A stretch of DNA of 64,000 nucleotides from a virus. Shown piece after piece: positions 1-8,122 of the stretch. How positions within the stretch are numbered: position 1 is the stretch's first letter; every line of letters begins with the position of its first letter. The translations under genes and the position numbers were made by a program. Location of the stretch: positions 20,312 through 84,311 of IMG/VR virus record IMGVR_UViG_3300047491_001293; one strand, written 5' to 3'. The notes under the pieces were generated by a model that was not told where the DNA came from, did no database searches, and was given only the letters and a program-made list of their open reading frames with translations.

Positions 1-51
1 TTTTCTTTGCTCATTTTTACCTTCGATTGTTTTAATTTGCAGCATTTTCAT
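1..51 (-). CDS. N-terminal fragment of a CDS running off the window edge
   Basis: An ATG at position 51 on the minus strand opens a frame that is still open at base 1 (17 codons, Lys/Gln/Glu-rich). It lies 15 bases after the stop of the glycosyltransferase gene at 67-879, on the same strand. There is no clear Shine-Dalgarno sequence. Too short to assign a family. Confidence 0.35.
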   Translation of the reverse strand, partial: MKMLQIKTIEGKNEQRK

Positions 52-66
52 TGAGTAGATTTATTC

Positions 67-879
67 TCAAATATCCAGATTGACGCCATTTAACAAAGCT
101 TCTTCCCTTACCATTTTCAACCATGTCTTGGAATGAATGTGATCATCATATGTTCTCTGCCTGGACATGGTCATATGGCTGATCATCTTTTTGCCCTTAA
201 ATGAATAAAACTCAAATTGTGGATCTTTTGTTCTCATGCTGTCCAACAAAACAGTCCTATATCCATGTTTTGCCATCTCCCGTGGTATCCTGTATCCAGT
301 TTCCATGTAAACTTTAGATCCAACTGGCTTGTTCCAAATTGAGTTGTTTTCATCTGTTACATCAATCCACTTTCCACCCATTTTTTCAGGATCTGTGGTT
401 CTGTCATAGGATGCGCCTATTTCTAAGAATTTTTGCTTAGAAAAAACACAAGCCATGCTGCTTGGATAGCCCCTCCACAAATCATCAATGACTGGTTCTG
501 AGCCACAGGCAATTGTATCACCATTTATCTGGGCTGACATTGTTTGTGCCCAACCTTGGCACAGAAAAGCAACATCAAGGTCAAAAACCCCAGTTATTTC
601 TGATTCGGCCGCCATCCACAGCGCATCCAGCATCGCTCCATGCCTTAGGCTAGTGTATCTGTATGTTTTGTAATTTATATCTGTCGGCAAATTTAAACTT
701 TCAATGATTCTGTATTTTCCAGAAAATGGCTTTAAAGTTTCCATGACTGCGTCAGTGTCAGTCAATGGGTCTAAGATGAATACCCATTTTATTTTTGGCT
801 CAGTAATCGCCGATGAGTGCAATAAAAGTTTCAGATAACCTTCGCTGCCGGGTCCTATTGGCGCTCCAAATTCAAACAT
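67..879 (-). CDS. putative GT-A type glycosyltransferase
   Basis: 270 aa. Residues 80-110 look like the donor-site region of a GT-A glycosyltransferase: RHGAMLDALW followed by a beta-strand ending in DLDVAFL (D100, D102), a likely metal-binding DxD. An early strand (KWVFILDPLTD, about residue 31) fits a Rossmann-like start. The start is supported by a GAGGT Shine-Dalgarno just upstream and a TATAAATT promoter-like site at 889-896, so the gene is probably transcribed separately from the operon further right. Likely transfers a sugar to a phage or host glycan; donor and acceptor are unknown. The fold is inferred from motif pattern only. Confidence 0.6.
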   Translation of the reverse strand: MFEFGAPIGPGSEGYLKLLLHSSAITEPKIKWVFILDPLTDTDAVMETLKPFSGKYRIIESLNLPTDINYKTYRYTSLRHGAMLDALWMAAESEITGVFDLDVAFLCQGWAQTMSAQINGDTIACGSEPVIDDLWRGYPSSMACVFSKQKFLEIGASYDRTTDPEKMGGKWIDVTDENNSIWNKPVGSKVYMETGYRIPREMAKHGYRTVLLDSMRTKDPQFEFYSFKGKKMISHMTMSRQRTYDDHIHSKTWLKMVREEALLNGVNLDI

Positions 880-888
880 GTTTACCTC

Positions 889-896
889 AATTTATA
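889..896 (-). promoter_or_regulatory. late-promoter-like element TATAAATT
   Basis: The minus strand reads TATAAATT, one base from the T4 late core TATAAATA, 10 bases before the start codon of the 67-879 gene. The same 8-mer lies upstream of the minus-strand genes starting at 30051 and 61315. Confidence 0.45.
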
Positions 897-985
897 TATG
901 TTTTTTGAAACAATTTAACATGAGGCAAATTTCAGCAAATTCAAAGACTCACTGGCGTAAATTTTAAAAGAAAAAACTAAAAAAA

Positions 986-1012
986 GGCGACTAAGTTCAT
1001 AACTTAGTCGCC
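986..1012 (-). terminator. Rho-independent terminator of leftward operon
   Basis: A perfect 12-bp stem (GGCGACTAAGTT) with a 3-base loop. On the minus strand it is followed by a run of T. It sits just past the stop of the 1036-1338 gene, so it should end the leftward operon that begins near 4090. Confidence 0.85.
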
Positions 1013-1035
1013 AAAAATTCAAAGTTTTGTGAACA

Positions 1036-1338
1036 TCAATCATCAAGTGTGTGGAAAACCCAGTTTGGCTGGTACACCAACTCCACGGCATTAAGTGATA
1101 TTATCACCGATGAGCCAATTGGATCCTCGCTGTTTGGCCTCTCGCTGGAGCTTGCCCCGGATGACTCAACAGCCCGTGCTTGGGCAAGGACGACGCAATC
1201 GTCACAAACCTTGCTCAGTATGCCACGGTAGTTGAACCGAGCGCACAGTATTGCCACAGGTTGCCCTATGTAATCCTGCATGATCAACGCCATGTTTGCC
1301 CCCGTGGAGTTCTCCGGGGACACTCTCTTCTTCTTCAT
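1036..1338 (-). CDS. small LSm/KOW-like hypothetical protein
   Basis: 100 aa from the ATG at 1338, chosen because AGAAAGGAAG precedes it and it starts 13 bases after the stop of the RQGD-like gene. A longer in-frame start at 1461 lies inside that gene and is unlikely. The core (IGQPVAILCARFNYRGILSK, about residues 25-44, then CVVLAQARAVE and VIISLNAVELVY) has the beta-rich rhythm of small Sm-like barrels: 'x can be modified, effect on y'. A Ser/Glu-rich loop lies in the middle. Last gene before a strong terminator. Function unknown; the Sm-like fold is a weak inference. Confidence 0.7.
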   Translation of the reverse strand: MKKKRVSPENSTGANMALIMQDYIGQPVAILCARFNYRGILSKVCDDCVVLAQARAVESSGASSSERPNSEDPIGSSVIISLNAVELVYQPNWVFHTLDD

Positions 1339-1351
1339 GCTTCTTTCCTTT

Positions 1352-1672
1352 CTAATCCGCCACTCGGCGTTCCCTGTCGGCAGCAAGAGGGTCATACTCC
1401 CTCTGCCTGCTGACACATACCCATTCACCCTGTGGCAACACAATCTGGTCATGCTCGTCATGGCCGATGGTGATGCTTGATTTCATTGAGCGGACATAGA
1501 TGTCACCTCTCTCGTCAATCACGCTTTCCATCTCCGATATCGATGGCGACATGATTTTGTGGGAGTGCCCCGTGACCTCGCCATGGGCAAGGATGTTTGT
1601 CTCATGCTTTTTGTGGTTGCGTGGTGGCGACTTCACCGTCTTGAAAAAGATGTCTCCTTGTCTTGCCTGCAT
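1352..1672 (-). CDS. RQGD-type conserved small protein, partner of DUF6745-like gene
   Basis: 106 aa with a near-perfect Shine-Dalgarno (AAAGGAGG). Visible motifs are RQGDIFF (residues 4-10), ILAHGEVTGHSHKI (about 27-40), HDEHDQIVLPQGEW (about 70-83) and SRQREYDP (about 87-94). From memory, this pattern (RQGDv..., GEaTGHaHr, EH..i.lPpG.y.v.rQREY) marks a small uncharacterised bacterial family that often sits beside DUF6745 genes, exactly as here with the gene at 1685-2272, 12 bases upstream. The conserved His residues could bind metal, but that is speculation. Biochemical role unknown. Confidence 0.75.
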   Translation of the reverse strand: MQARQGDIFFKTVKSPPRNHKKHETNILAHGEVTGHSHKIMSPSISEMESVIDERGDIYVRSMKSSITIGHDEHDQIVLPQGEWVCVSRQREYDPLAADRERRVAD

Positions 1673-1684
1673 AAAAACCTCCTT

Positions 1685-2272
1685 TTAGGTTTCCTGGGTT
1701 GGGTTGTAATCGCTCGCATTAAGTCCGAAAGTCCAAGCCACGGCTTGCTTGCACTTTTTCATGTTTGGCGGCACGCATAGGTAGTAGTTCTTGAAGCTGC
1801 CATCTGGTTCCATGGTGCTGTTCACCACCTTGAGATAACTTACGGGCTCGGATAGGCCGCCATCAAACTGGAATAGGACCATGCCCTTGGATTCATCACT
1901 ATCTATGATTCTGGTCCTCTTATCCGCCATGACCTTCTCAAGGCCAATGATGCGCATGCCAACATAGCGAACCTCGGCATTGGGGTGTGAAAGGACATCA
2001 TCTATGGTAAGGGTCTCTGGCTTTGTGCAGTAGTGCGGTGGAACCCTTATGTTCTCATAGTAGTAGGTTATGGAGCCATGCTTGTCGGCATCAATTCCAT
2101 GCCTCCGCCCATTGATGTAGTGCGCTATCCTCGTGGGCGAAATGTAAGCAGGCCCATCATCACGGTGCAGCCTTCCATCCTCGTTCTTGAATGTTTGCAT
2201 CTGGCCAAACGGGAACTCCTTGCTGAAGTAATCCAGACGACTCCGCCAAGCTTCAAACCCCGAGTTCTTCAT
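1685..2272 (-). CDS. DUF6745-like protein
   Basis: 195 aa; GGAGG lies upstream of the ATG. The N-terminal part has EFPFGQ...EDGRLHRDDGPAY (about residues 19-42) and NGRRHG. The middle has PETLTIDDVLSHPNAEVR. The C-terminus has YLKVVNSTMEPDGS and QAVAWTFGLNASDY. These match, from memory, the conserved C-terminal blocks of DUF6745 proteins (NAEVRRV, VVNaTPEPDGS, EAVAWTFGL). Bacterial members are usually larger, so this is a short version. It forms a pair with the RQGD-like gene just downstream and has a shorter paralog in this window at 28381-28680. Function unknown. Confidence 0.75.
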   Translation of the reverse strand: MKNSGFEAWRSRLDYFSKEFPFGQMQTFKNEDGRLHRDDGPAYISPTRIAHYINGRRHGIDADKHGSITYYYENIRVPPHYCTKPETLTIDDVLSHPNAEVRYVGMRIIGLEKVMADKRTRIIDSDESKGMVLFQFDGGLSEPVSYLKVVNSTMEPDGSFKNYYLCVPPNMKKCKQAVAWTFGLNASDYNPTQET

Positions 2273-2317
2273 TTACGCCTCCAAAAGAAGTATACCACCA
2301 ATGGCGTAGATGTAAAC

Positions 2318-2560
2318 CTATTTTTTTGATCCTGCGATGGCGGACTGCAACTGGAATATCATCTCTTCGGATATTGCATTTTTTCGGCTGCTCTCGTGCA
2401 GATCCTTTTCGAGCGTGAACTTGTCCGAGTAAACCCTGACAAGTTCATCTTCAAGCTTGATGGCCTTCATGTGGTTTCCTAAGGCCACAAGGGACATGCC
2501 AAGAGTGATAGACAGTGAAGCAAGGGCAACATAAATCCTGTAATCAAAAAATCTTTGCAT
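2318..2560 (-). CDS. small membrane protein with coiled coil
   Basis: 80 aa from the ATG at 2560, preceded by AGAGG; the upstream extension of the frame is not credible. One hydrophobic segment (about residues 8-28, VALASLSITLGMSLVALG) is followed by a charged helical region (about 32-75) suited to a coiled coil. Topology is like phage spanin or inner-membrane accessory proteins, but no family is recognised. It lies in the leftward operon between glycosyltransferase and DUF6745-like genes. Confidence 0.65.
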   Translation of the reverse strand: MQRFFDYRIYVALASLSITLGMSLVALGNHMKAIKLEDELVRVYSDKFTLEKDLHESSRKNAISEEMIFQLQSAIAGSKK

Positions 2561-2627
2561 GTCAACCTCTTTGAAAAAGGGCATAATAGAAAAATTGATT
2601 AATGGTGTCAATTGCAAATGAAAAAAC

Positions 2628-3485
2628 CTACAACAATGTTTTTCTTGAAAGTCTTTTTTTATACAAATCCTCAAGCTTGCCAATGGCCTCAATGTTGTTG
2701 ATCTTCTTTGACTGCAACTCCCTAAAGACATGCTGCGATGCTGGGATGCCAAATATTCTGGTCGCCGTCTCCACATCAAAAAAGCCACTCTCAAGGTGGC
2801 CAAGTATTCTTTGTGGTGTGTCGCAGAGACCATATATGAAACTTGATGGGGCATGTTTAACATTGAGGCACTTGCAATGGTGCTCCATCAGCCATTCACT
2901 TATCCACTTTACATTGTGGACCAACAGGTAGTAGTCCATGAGGTCATAGCACGAGCAAAGCTTGTCCATAGTGGCGGAGTCTGACATGAAGCAGTTGTCG
3001 GTCATCATGGCGTGGAAGCAATTTTTCGGGAAGCAAACATCGCCTGGGCTCATCTTGGCGGGTGAAATTTCAAGTATTCTTGCGTCAGGTCTGCTCCTGA
3101 TGACGAGATCGTAAGTCATGAAGTTTTTGTACTCATGCTCCCTCTTGAGGTCGTTTGCCGCACGCATCATGAAGTAGTAGTTGTAGTTGTCGGCGCCACT
3201 TCTGCCCTTGTGGAATCCTGCATCGTAAGGTCTTCTCTGGCGCATGTTGTCGTACTTCATGACATGTGCGCTGTAAACAACATCATAGCAGTAGACCATG
3301 TGCGACTTTGGGTTGAGAACTTCCAGAGCTTCATTTATCCGTGCTGCAGACTTTGAGCCAACATCCTCGTTGTCCCATGTCGCAAGAAAGCAGTCAGCCT
3401 GTACGGTCTCAAAAAATCTCTTGTGGAATGGGGCCATTCTTTGCAACTCACGCAGGTGACCAGACATGCAGATAGCCACTTTCAT
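2628..3485 (-). CDS. putative glycosyltransferase (ICMSGHLR family)
   Basis: 285 aa. Starts KVAICMSGHLRELQRMAPF, the signature of a group of uncharacterised viral and bacterial glycan-synthesis proteins that open with 'CxSGxxR'. YDLVIRSRPDARI (about residues 125-137) is the conserved 'Y(D)xVxRxRPD' segment expected near the sugar-nucleotide site, and DNCFMSDSATMDKL follows. The ATG overlaps the stop of the upstream methyltransferase by 4 bases (ATGA), so the two are translationally coupled. Probably transfers a sugar to a polysaccharide; specificity cannot be read. Confidence 0.65.
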   Translation of the reverse strand: MKVAICMSGHLRELQRMAPFHKRFFETVQADCFLATWDNEDVGSKSAARINEALEVLNPKSHMVYCYDVVYSAHVMKYDNMRQRRPYDAGFHKGRSGADNYNYYFMMRAANDLKREHEYKNFMTYDLVIRSRPDARILEISPAKMSPGDVCFPKNCFHAMMTDNCFMSDSATMDKLCSCYDLMDYYLLVHNVKWISEWLMEHHCKCLNVKHAPSSFIYGLCDTPQRILGHLESGFFDVETATRIFGIPASQHVFRELQSKKINNIEAIGKLEDLYKKRLSRKTLL

Positions 3486-4090
3486 CTTTTGAACCTCTTC
3501 TTGACGATTACCTGTCCATGTGAGATCCTCAGATGGTCAATGCTTGATACCCCCTGGTTGGGAACCCTGTCGTTCCTGCCAGCCTCATCAACCAGATCCT
3601 TGACGAACCCAACCATCCCAGAGTAATGGCCTTTGGAAAATTGTTTTCCATCTATCCAGTTCGGCCAATAACCAGTGCCCCAGTCCTCAATTATGTAGAG
3701 ACCGCCTGGGCTGGTGAAATTGAAAAGAAAGTTGTATGAAAACCTTGCCACTTCACCAATGTGAGCCGCATCATCTATGATGATGTCGAATTGCTTGTGA
3801 TCATCTACGATTCTGCTGAGCACTTTGATGTCAGATTGGTCTCCGTGATAGAAAGCAGACCTATCCTCAAAGCCTTTTAAATTGGCGATGTTTAGGTTGT
3901 CAAGTCCAACAACAAATGCGTTTGGGAAATATGAAAGCCACATTTTCATGGATGCACCGTCATAGACACCGATCTCAAGAATTCTTACACTCTTCTCCCT
4001 GAGAGGCTCAAACAAGTCGGCATACACATCAATATACGACGCTATTTTGCCGTAACCATAGACTCTTGCTATGTCATGAAGTTTCTGCAT
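3482..4090 (-). CDS. class I SAM-dependent methyltransferase
   Basis: 202 aa. Motif I is RILEIGVYDGASM (residues 36-48), with a second strand ending VVGLDN (about 60-65) and FDIIIDDAAHIG (about 101-112) as motif IV. GLYIIEDWGTGYWP (about 129-142) matches the 'E-D' segment of metal-dependent sugar O-methyltransferases of the MycE/TylF type. Probably methylates a sugar or a glycan precursor. It is the first gene of the leftward operon and is coupled by an ATGA overlap to the glycosyltransferase at 2628-3485. No clear Shine-Dalgarno sequence. Confidence 0.8.
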   Translation of the reverse strand: MQKLHDIARVYGYGKIASYIDVYADLFEPLREKSVRILEIGVYDGASMKMWLSYFPNAFVVGLDNLNIANLKGFEDRSAFYHGDQSDIKVLSRIVDDHKQFDIIIDDAAHIGEVARFSYNFLFNFTSPGGLYIIEDWGTGYWPNWIDGKQFSKGHYSGMVGFVKDLVDEAGRNDRVPNQGVSSIDHLRISHGQVIVKKRFKR

Positions 4091-4297
4091 GAAATATCTA
4101 CATTGCCATGTTTATTTTTCATGTTGGATGATTACTTAACCACAAAAATTTCAAAGTAAAACAGCTATGTATAATCGTAAAAATAACACCAAAACATGAG
4201 GCGTTAGAGCGGTCAGACGACCTTGGGAGCATATATACATCAAGAATTGAATACAAGTGAAATGAAAGATGGGCATCCTTGATCGCAGGAGGCGAAA

Positions 4298-4903
4298 ATG
4301 GCTCTCAGATACTTTCTTTTCGATTTGGATGGCGTTCTCATAAACGCATGCGACTGGCATTATGAGTGCCTCAACATGGCCATGGAGCAGGTCGTCGGAT
4401 TCTCCATAAGCAGACAAGACCATGAAACAAAGTTCAATGGGCTTCCATCACAAACCAAGCTGAAAATGCTTGGTGTCATGCCACACCACCGAGAGATGAT
4501 ATGCGCCGAGAAAAGGCGGTTCATCCAGAAGAAGATAGACATGTACAAACAAGACCAATCAAAGATTGATCTTTTGAGCCACCTTTCTGGCATTGGCAAG
4601 GTGGCATGCGTGACAAACTCAATAAGAAGCAGTACAATAGCCATGCTTCGTGCGGTGGGTGTTGTGTCCAGCATGTCTCTGCTTGTGACAAACGAGGATG
4701 TCAAAAACCACAAGCCAAGCCCAGAGCCATACAACATGGCAATGGAAATGCTTGGTGCAAACCCAGAGGAGACCCTTATCGTTGAGGACTCTCCATTTGG
4801 GTTGCAAGCTGCGGTGTGCAGCCGTGCATCGGTGATCTGGAAGGTCAAAGATGCAAGTGAGGTAAACTTGAATGGATTCAAATCAAGGTTTGGAGGCCTA
4901 TGA
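4298..4903 (+). CDS. HAD-superfamily phosphatase / beta-phosphoglucomutase-like
   Basis: 201 aa, preceded by AGGAGG. HAD motif I is FDLDGVLI (residues 8-15, nucleophile D9 and acid D11), motif II lies at VTNS (about 107), the motif III lysine at KNHKPSPEPY, and motif IV at IVEDSPFG. The cap is alpha-helical (about 17-85), which is subclass I, as in beta-phosphoglucomutase and phosphoglycolate phosphatase. It begins a rightward operon and overlaps the next gene (a sugar nucleotidyltransferase) by ATGA, suggesting it makes or trims a sugar phosphate that the next enzyme activates. Confidence 0.85.
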   Translation: MALRYFLFDLDGVLINACDWHYECLNMAMEQVVGFSISRQDHETKFNGLPSQTKLKMLGVMPHHREMICAEKRRFIQKKIDMYKQDQSKIDLLSHLSGIGKVACVTNSIRSSTIAMLRAVGVVSSMSLLVTNEDVKNHKPSPEPYNMAMEMLGANPEETLIVEDSPFGLQAAVCSRASVIWKVKDASEVNLNGFKSRFGGL

Positions 4904-5628
4904 AACTTGTAATACCAATGGCTGGCGATGGGACCAGGTTCTCCCAATGTGGTTACGATCTGCCAAAGCCTCTGATAGATGCGTGCGGCAAACCAATCAT
5001 ATCCCATGTTATTGGCAATTTCAACTCATTGGCAATAGACGAGGTGGTGTTCATATGTCGCCAAGAGCATGAGGACAAGTATGGCATCTCTTCAAGGCTT
5101 GAGGTTCTATGCGGCAGGCGCAAGTCAAGATTTGTTTTCGTGAACAAGCTCACTGAGGGGGCTGCCTGCTCCCTGCTGTTAGCCAAGGATTACATCGACA
5201 TTGATGATTCGATCATAATCGCAAACTCAGACCAGTATGTGTCATGGGACATCAACAAGTTCCTGTCCTCATGCCAGGGTCTGGATGGGTGCATCCTCAC
5301 ATTTAGGTCAAGTGACCCAAAATGGAGCTATGCAAAATTGGGCAGCAACGGCCTGGTCAAGTGTGTTGCTGAGAAGGTCGCCATAAGCGACATGGCAACC
5401 GTTGGAATATACCACTGGGCTAGGGGCTGTGAGTTCGTCTCATGCGCCGAGCAGATGATAAGGAAGAACATAAGGACAAGGAATGAGTTCTATCTGTGCC
5501 CAGTGTACAATGAGGCGGTTGAGGCTGGTCTTTCGATAGGGATACACGAGATAGACAGCCATGACATGTGGGGGCTGGGAACTCCAGAGGATCTGGAAAA
5601 ATTCAAGTCAGGCTTCTGTGGGTCATGA
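4900..5628 (+). CDS. sugar-phosphate nucleotidyltransferase
   Basis: 242 aa. Starts MKLVIPMAGDGTRFSQ: the G-x-G-T-R-F loop of NTP-transferase folds at about residues 8-13. The LPKPLIDACGKPII segment (about 20-33) carries the conserved lysine of sugar nucleotidyltransferases. IIIANSDQYVSWD (about 106-118) supplies the metal-binding Asp. It lacks the C-terminal acyl- or acetyl-transferase domain of larger relatives. Overlaps the HAD gene upstream and the frameshifted GT gene downstream (ATGA at 5625). Likely activates a sugar phosphate to NDP-sugar for the downstream glycosyltransferases. Confidence 0.85.
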   Translation: MKLVIPMAGDGTRFSQCGYDLPKPLIDACGKPIISHVIGNFNSLAIDEVVFICRQEHEDKYGISSRLEVLCGRRKSRFVFVNKLTEGAACSLLLAKDYIDIDDSIIIANSDQYVSWDINKFLSSCQGLDGCILTFRSSDPKWSYAKLGSNGLVKCVAEKVAISDMATVGIYHWARGCEFVSCAEQMIRKNIRTRNEFYLCPVYNEAVEAGLSIGIHEIDSHDMWGLGTPEDLEKFKSGFCGS

Positions 5629-6454
5629 GGGTAACAATATATGTCATCACCTATAGGAATGACAGGATCCTGAATGAGTGGTTTCTTGCGTCCCTAGCAA
5701 AATCAAGCTACCCAAGGGAAAAGGTATGTTTGCAGATCCAGAACAACTTTTCCGACAAAGTCAGCATTGATGACGCACACAGGACGCTCATCAACTACAT
5801 CCACCACAACACCATGAGGCTGGATAGGTCTACAGGCCACTTGGCCAGAGACTGGAACCATGGTATCATGAATGGAATGGTCGATCTGGACAGGCCAAAA
5901 TCTGATGTGGTGATGCTTCTCCAGAATGACAATAGGCTTGAGCCAGACTGGTATGAGAGGGTTTGCAAGGCCATGTCAGAAAACACATTCGCCTCCTACG
6001 GCGCAGGCGACCAGTGCATGCTTGTCCGCCCAGCTTGCGTCAAGAGGGTTGGCATGTTTGACGAGAGATTCTGTGACATATACCTTCAAGAGGGTGATTA
6101 CTTCTTGCGGTGCATATGGCGCATACCAATGCACGCATATCGATCAATGACGACTACCATGGTAGGGTTCACAGGCCATCGCCTGACTTCTGCCCAGTGG
6201 TGCGAACCTTGACTGGATCGCAGAGGCGTGGGGGTTACCACATGGCATCTGTTGGCAACCACCAAGTATCGGTCGGCTTTTGGAGAAAGAAATGGCCATT
6301 CCATGACAGGGGTTGGAGATCAACCTGGAACCTTGCCAAGTCGGTGGCGCACAGTGGAGCCCCATTTGTACTCATGTACATGATGTACCCATACTTTGAA
6401 AGGGCGATTGATCGTAGCGTCTATGAGAAATGGTCGCCCTTCAAGCTGCAATAG
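5625..6454 (+). pseudogene. frameshifted GT2-like glycosyltransferase, copy 1 of tandem family
   Basis: The first frame runs 5625-6212 and matches copies at 6465 and 7301 up to ...RIPMHA. Homology then continues in a different frame (SINDDYHGR... to MYPYFE...KWSPFKLQ, ending 6454). Compared with copy 2, copy 1 has two extra bases at about 6138-6139. The break lies exactly at the end of a 91-bp stretch (6048-6138) identical to copy 2. Shared family motifs include RDWNHGIMNG, VVMLLQND, GAGDQC and VGMFDERFC. Either a real inactivated gene or a consensus/assembly error. Frame 0 would give 195 aa. Confidence 0.8.
6048..6138 (+). repeat. 91-bp direct repeat, left copy
   Basis: Identical, by reading, to 6888-6978 (offset 840). 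It starts at GTTGGCATGTTTG inside copy 1 of the GT family and ends at GCACGCAT, immediately before the frameshift. Flanking sequence of the two copies is only moderately similar, so the block stands out as recent gene conversion or a mis-join. Confidence 0.85.
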
Positions 6455-6464
6455 GTAACTAACC

Positions 6465-7289
6465 ATGAACATCACGGTCTATGTCGTAACATACAAAAAC
6501 GACATAATCTTGAATGAATGGCTACTTGCATCACTAGCAGAATCAAGATACCCAAAGGGCAAGGTGCGCCTACACATACAGAACAACTTTTCTGGCATGG
6601 TTGCAATTGACGAGCCATATAGATCACTCATAGATCACATCCACCACAACACCGTCAGGCTCGATCGCTCTCTAGGGCATCTGGCCAGGGACTGGAACCA
6701 TGGAATCATGCATGGGTTTGTCGATCTGAAAAATCCAAGGTCAGACATGGTTATGCTTTTACAGAATGACACCAAGCTGACAAGTGACTGGTATGAAAAG
6801 GTGTGCGGTGTCATGCGTGGCAACTATTTCGCATCATACGGGGCTGGTGACCAGTGCGTTCTAATCAGGCCAGAATGCATAAAGAAAGTTGGCATGTTTG
6901 ACGAGAGATTCTGTGACATATACCTTCAAGAGGGTGATTACTTCTTGCGGTGCATATGGCGCATACCAATGCACGCATCTATAAATGATGATCACCATGT
7001 CAGGACGCATAGGCCAATGCCAGATTCATGCCCAGTAGTCAAAACGGAAACTGGCTTGCAGAGGCGTGAGGAGTACCACACATACTCACCAGAGAAAAAA
7101 ATATCAGCTGAATTTTGGAACAAGAAATGGCCTTTTTATGACAGGCCATGGGGGTCAAGCTGGGAATTGGCAAAGTCTGTGTCTCAGAGCGGTTCGCCAC
7201 TCGTCCCCATGCACATCATGTACCCATACTTTGAGAGGGACATTGACAAAAATGTTTATGAAAATTGGTCTTCTTTCAAACTACAATAA
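6465..7289 (+). CDS. GT2-like glycosyltransferase, copy 2
   Basis: 274 aa and intact. A GT-A-like N-terminus (ITVYVVTYKNDIILNEWLL, residues 3-21) is followed by IHHNTVRLDRS, LARDWNHGIMHG, MVMLLQNDTKL (a DxD-like strand, about residues 100-110), GAGDQC and VGMFDERFCDIYLQEGDY. The last block resembles the GT2 'ED' acceptor region. Ten bases follow copy 1 and eleven precede copy 3, so the copies form one operon. The final 45 bases turn AT-rich, blending into copy 3. Probably an inverting transferase acting on a phage or host glycan. Confidence 0.75.
   Translation: MNITVYVVTYKNDIILNEWLLASLAESRYPKGKVRLHIQNNFSGMVAIDEPYRSLIDHIHHNTVRLDRSLGHLARDWNHGIMHGFVDLKNPRSDMVMLLQNDTKLTSDWYEKVCGVMRGNYFASYGAGDQCVLIRPECIKKVGMFDERFCDIYLQEGDYFLRCIWRIPMHASINDDHHVRTHRPMPDSCPVVKTETGLQRREEYHTYSPEKKISAEFWNKKWPFYDRPWGSSWELAKSVSQSGSPLVPMHIMYPYFERDIDKNVYENWSSFKLQ
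6888..6978 (+). repeat. 91-bp direct repeat, right copy
   Basis: Right-hand partner of 6048-6138; it codes for VGMFDERFC through RIPMHA in copy 2 of the GT family. Confidence 0.85.
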
Positions 7290-7300
7290 GTAATTAAATC

Positions 7301-8122
7301 ATGAAAATTACAATTTATGTTATAACTTATAAAAATGACAAAATTTTAAATGAATGGCTCCTTGCATCTTTGGCAAATTCAAACTATCCAAAAGATAAAA
7401 TTTGTTTACATATACAGAATAATTTTTCTGATAAAGTTGTTATTGATAAAGAATTTGAAACTTATGTAAATTACATTCACCATAATACAATAAGATTAAG
7501 TAGATCATTTGGTCATTTATCAAGAGATTGGAATCATGGAATCATGAATGGTTTTGTTGATTTAAACAAACCAAGATCTGACATGGTGATGCTTTTGCAA
7601 AATGATACAAAATTAACAAGTGATTGGTATGAAAAAACATGTGATGTTATGCAAGATAATTATTTTGTATCTTTTGGAGCTGGCGATCAGTGCATGATTA
7701 TTCGTCCAGAGTGTGTTAAAAAAGTTGGAATGTTTGAAGAAAGATTTTGTAGTCTCTCATGGCAAGAATATGATTATTTTTTGCGTTGTATTTTAAGAAT
7801 ACCAATGAAAACATCGATAAATGATGAATATCATCAAAGATTGCATAGACCATTAAATTATCTTTGCCCAATTAAAAAAACAGAAACTGGTATGGAGAGA
7901 AAAGAAAATTATTTTTTGGCTGGGACACATTACGAATCTGAAAATTTTTTAAAGAAAAAATGGCCTTGTCGAGATATGTGGGGCGAATCATCATGGCTTC
8001 TTGCAAAAAAAATTTCTCAAAGCGGGGCGCCACTCGTCCCCATGTACATCATGTATCCATACTTTGAGAAAGACATTGATCAAAGCGTCTACAAGCAATG
8101 GTCACTATTCAGGTTGGCCTAA
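7301..8122 (+). CDS. GT2-like glycosyltransferase, copy 3 (AT-rich mosaic)
   Basis: 273 aa, colinear with copy 2 (KITIYVITYKND, LSRDWNHGIMNG, MVMLLQNDTKL, GAGDQC, VGMFEERFC, MYPYFE). Base use differs sharply from its neighbours: from about 7246 to 8017 the DNA is strongly AT-rich with A/T third positions, then the last 100 bases return to local composition with a block (8028-8044) matching copy 2 at 7195-7211. This suggests a gene body imported or replaced by recombination between relatives. Same presumed role as copies 2 and 4. Confidence 0.75.
   Translation: MKITIYVITYKNDKILNEWLLASLANSNYPKDKICLHIQNNFSDKVVIDKEFETYVNYIHHNTIRLSRSFGHLSRDWNHGIMNGFVDLNKPRSDMVMLLQNDTKLTSDWYEKTCDVMQDNYFVSFGAGDQCMIIRPECVKKVGMFEERFCSLSWQEYDYFLRCILRIPMKTSINDEYHQRLHRPLNYLCPIKKTETGMERKENYFLAGTHYESENFLKKKWPCRDMWGESSWLLAKKISQSGAPLVPMYIMYPYFEKDIDQSVYKQWSLFRLA

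Noticed and set aside
4151-4423. 90-aa minus-strand ORF
   Set aside because: It overlaps the HAD gene's start and has no ribosome site or recognisable sequence.
6110-6212. Programmed -1 frameshift in GT copy 1
   Set aside because: A -1 shift is in phase, but no slippery heptamer is present near 6138 and the intact paralogs do not need one; a 2-base insertion fits better.
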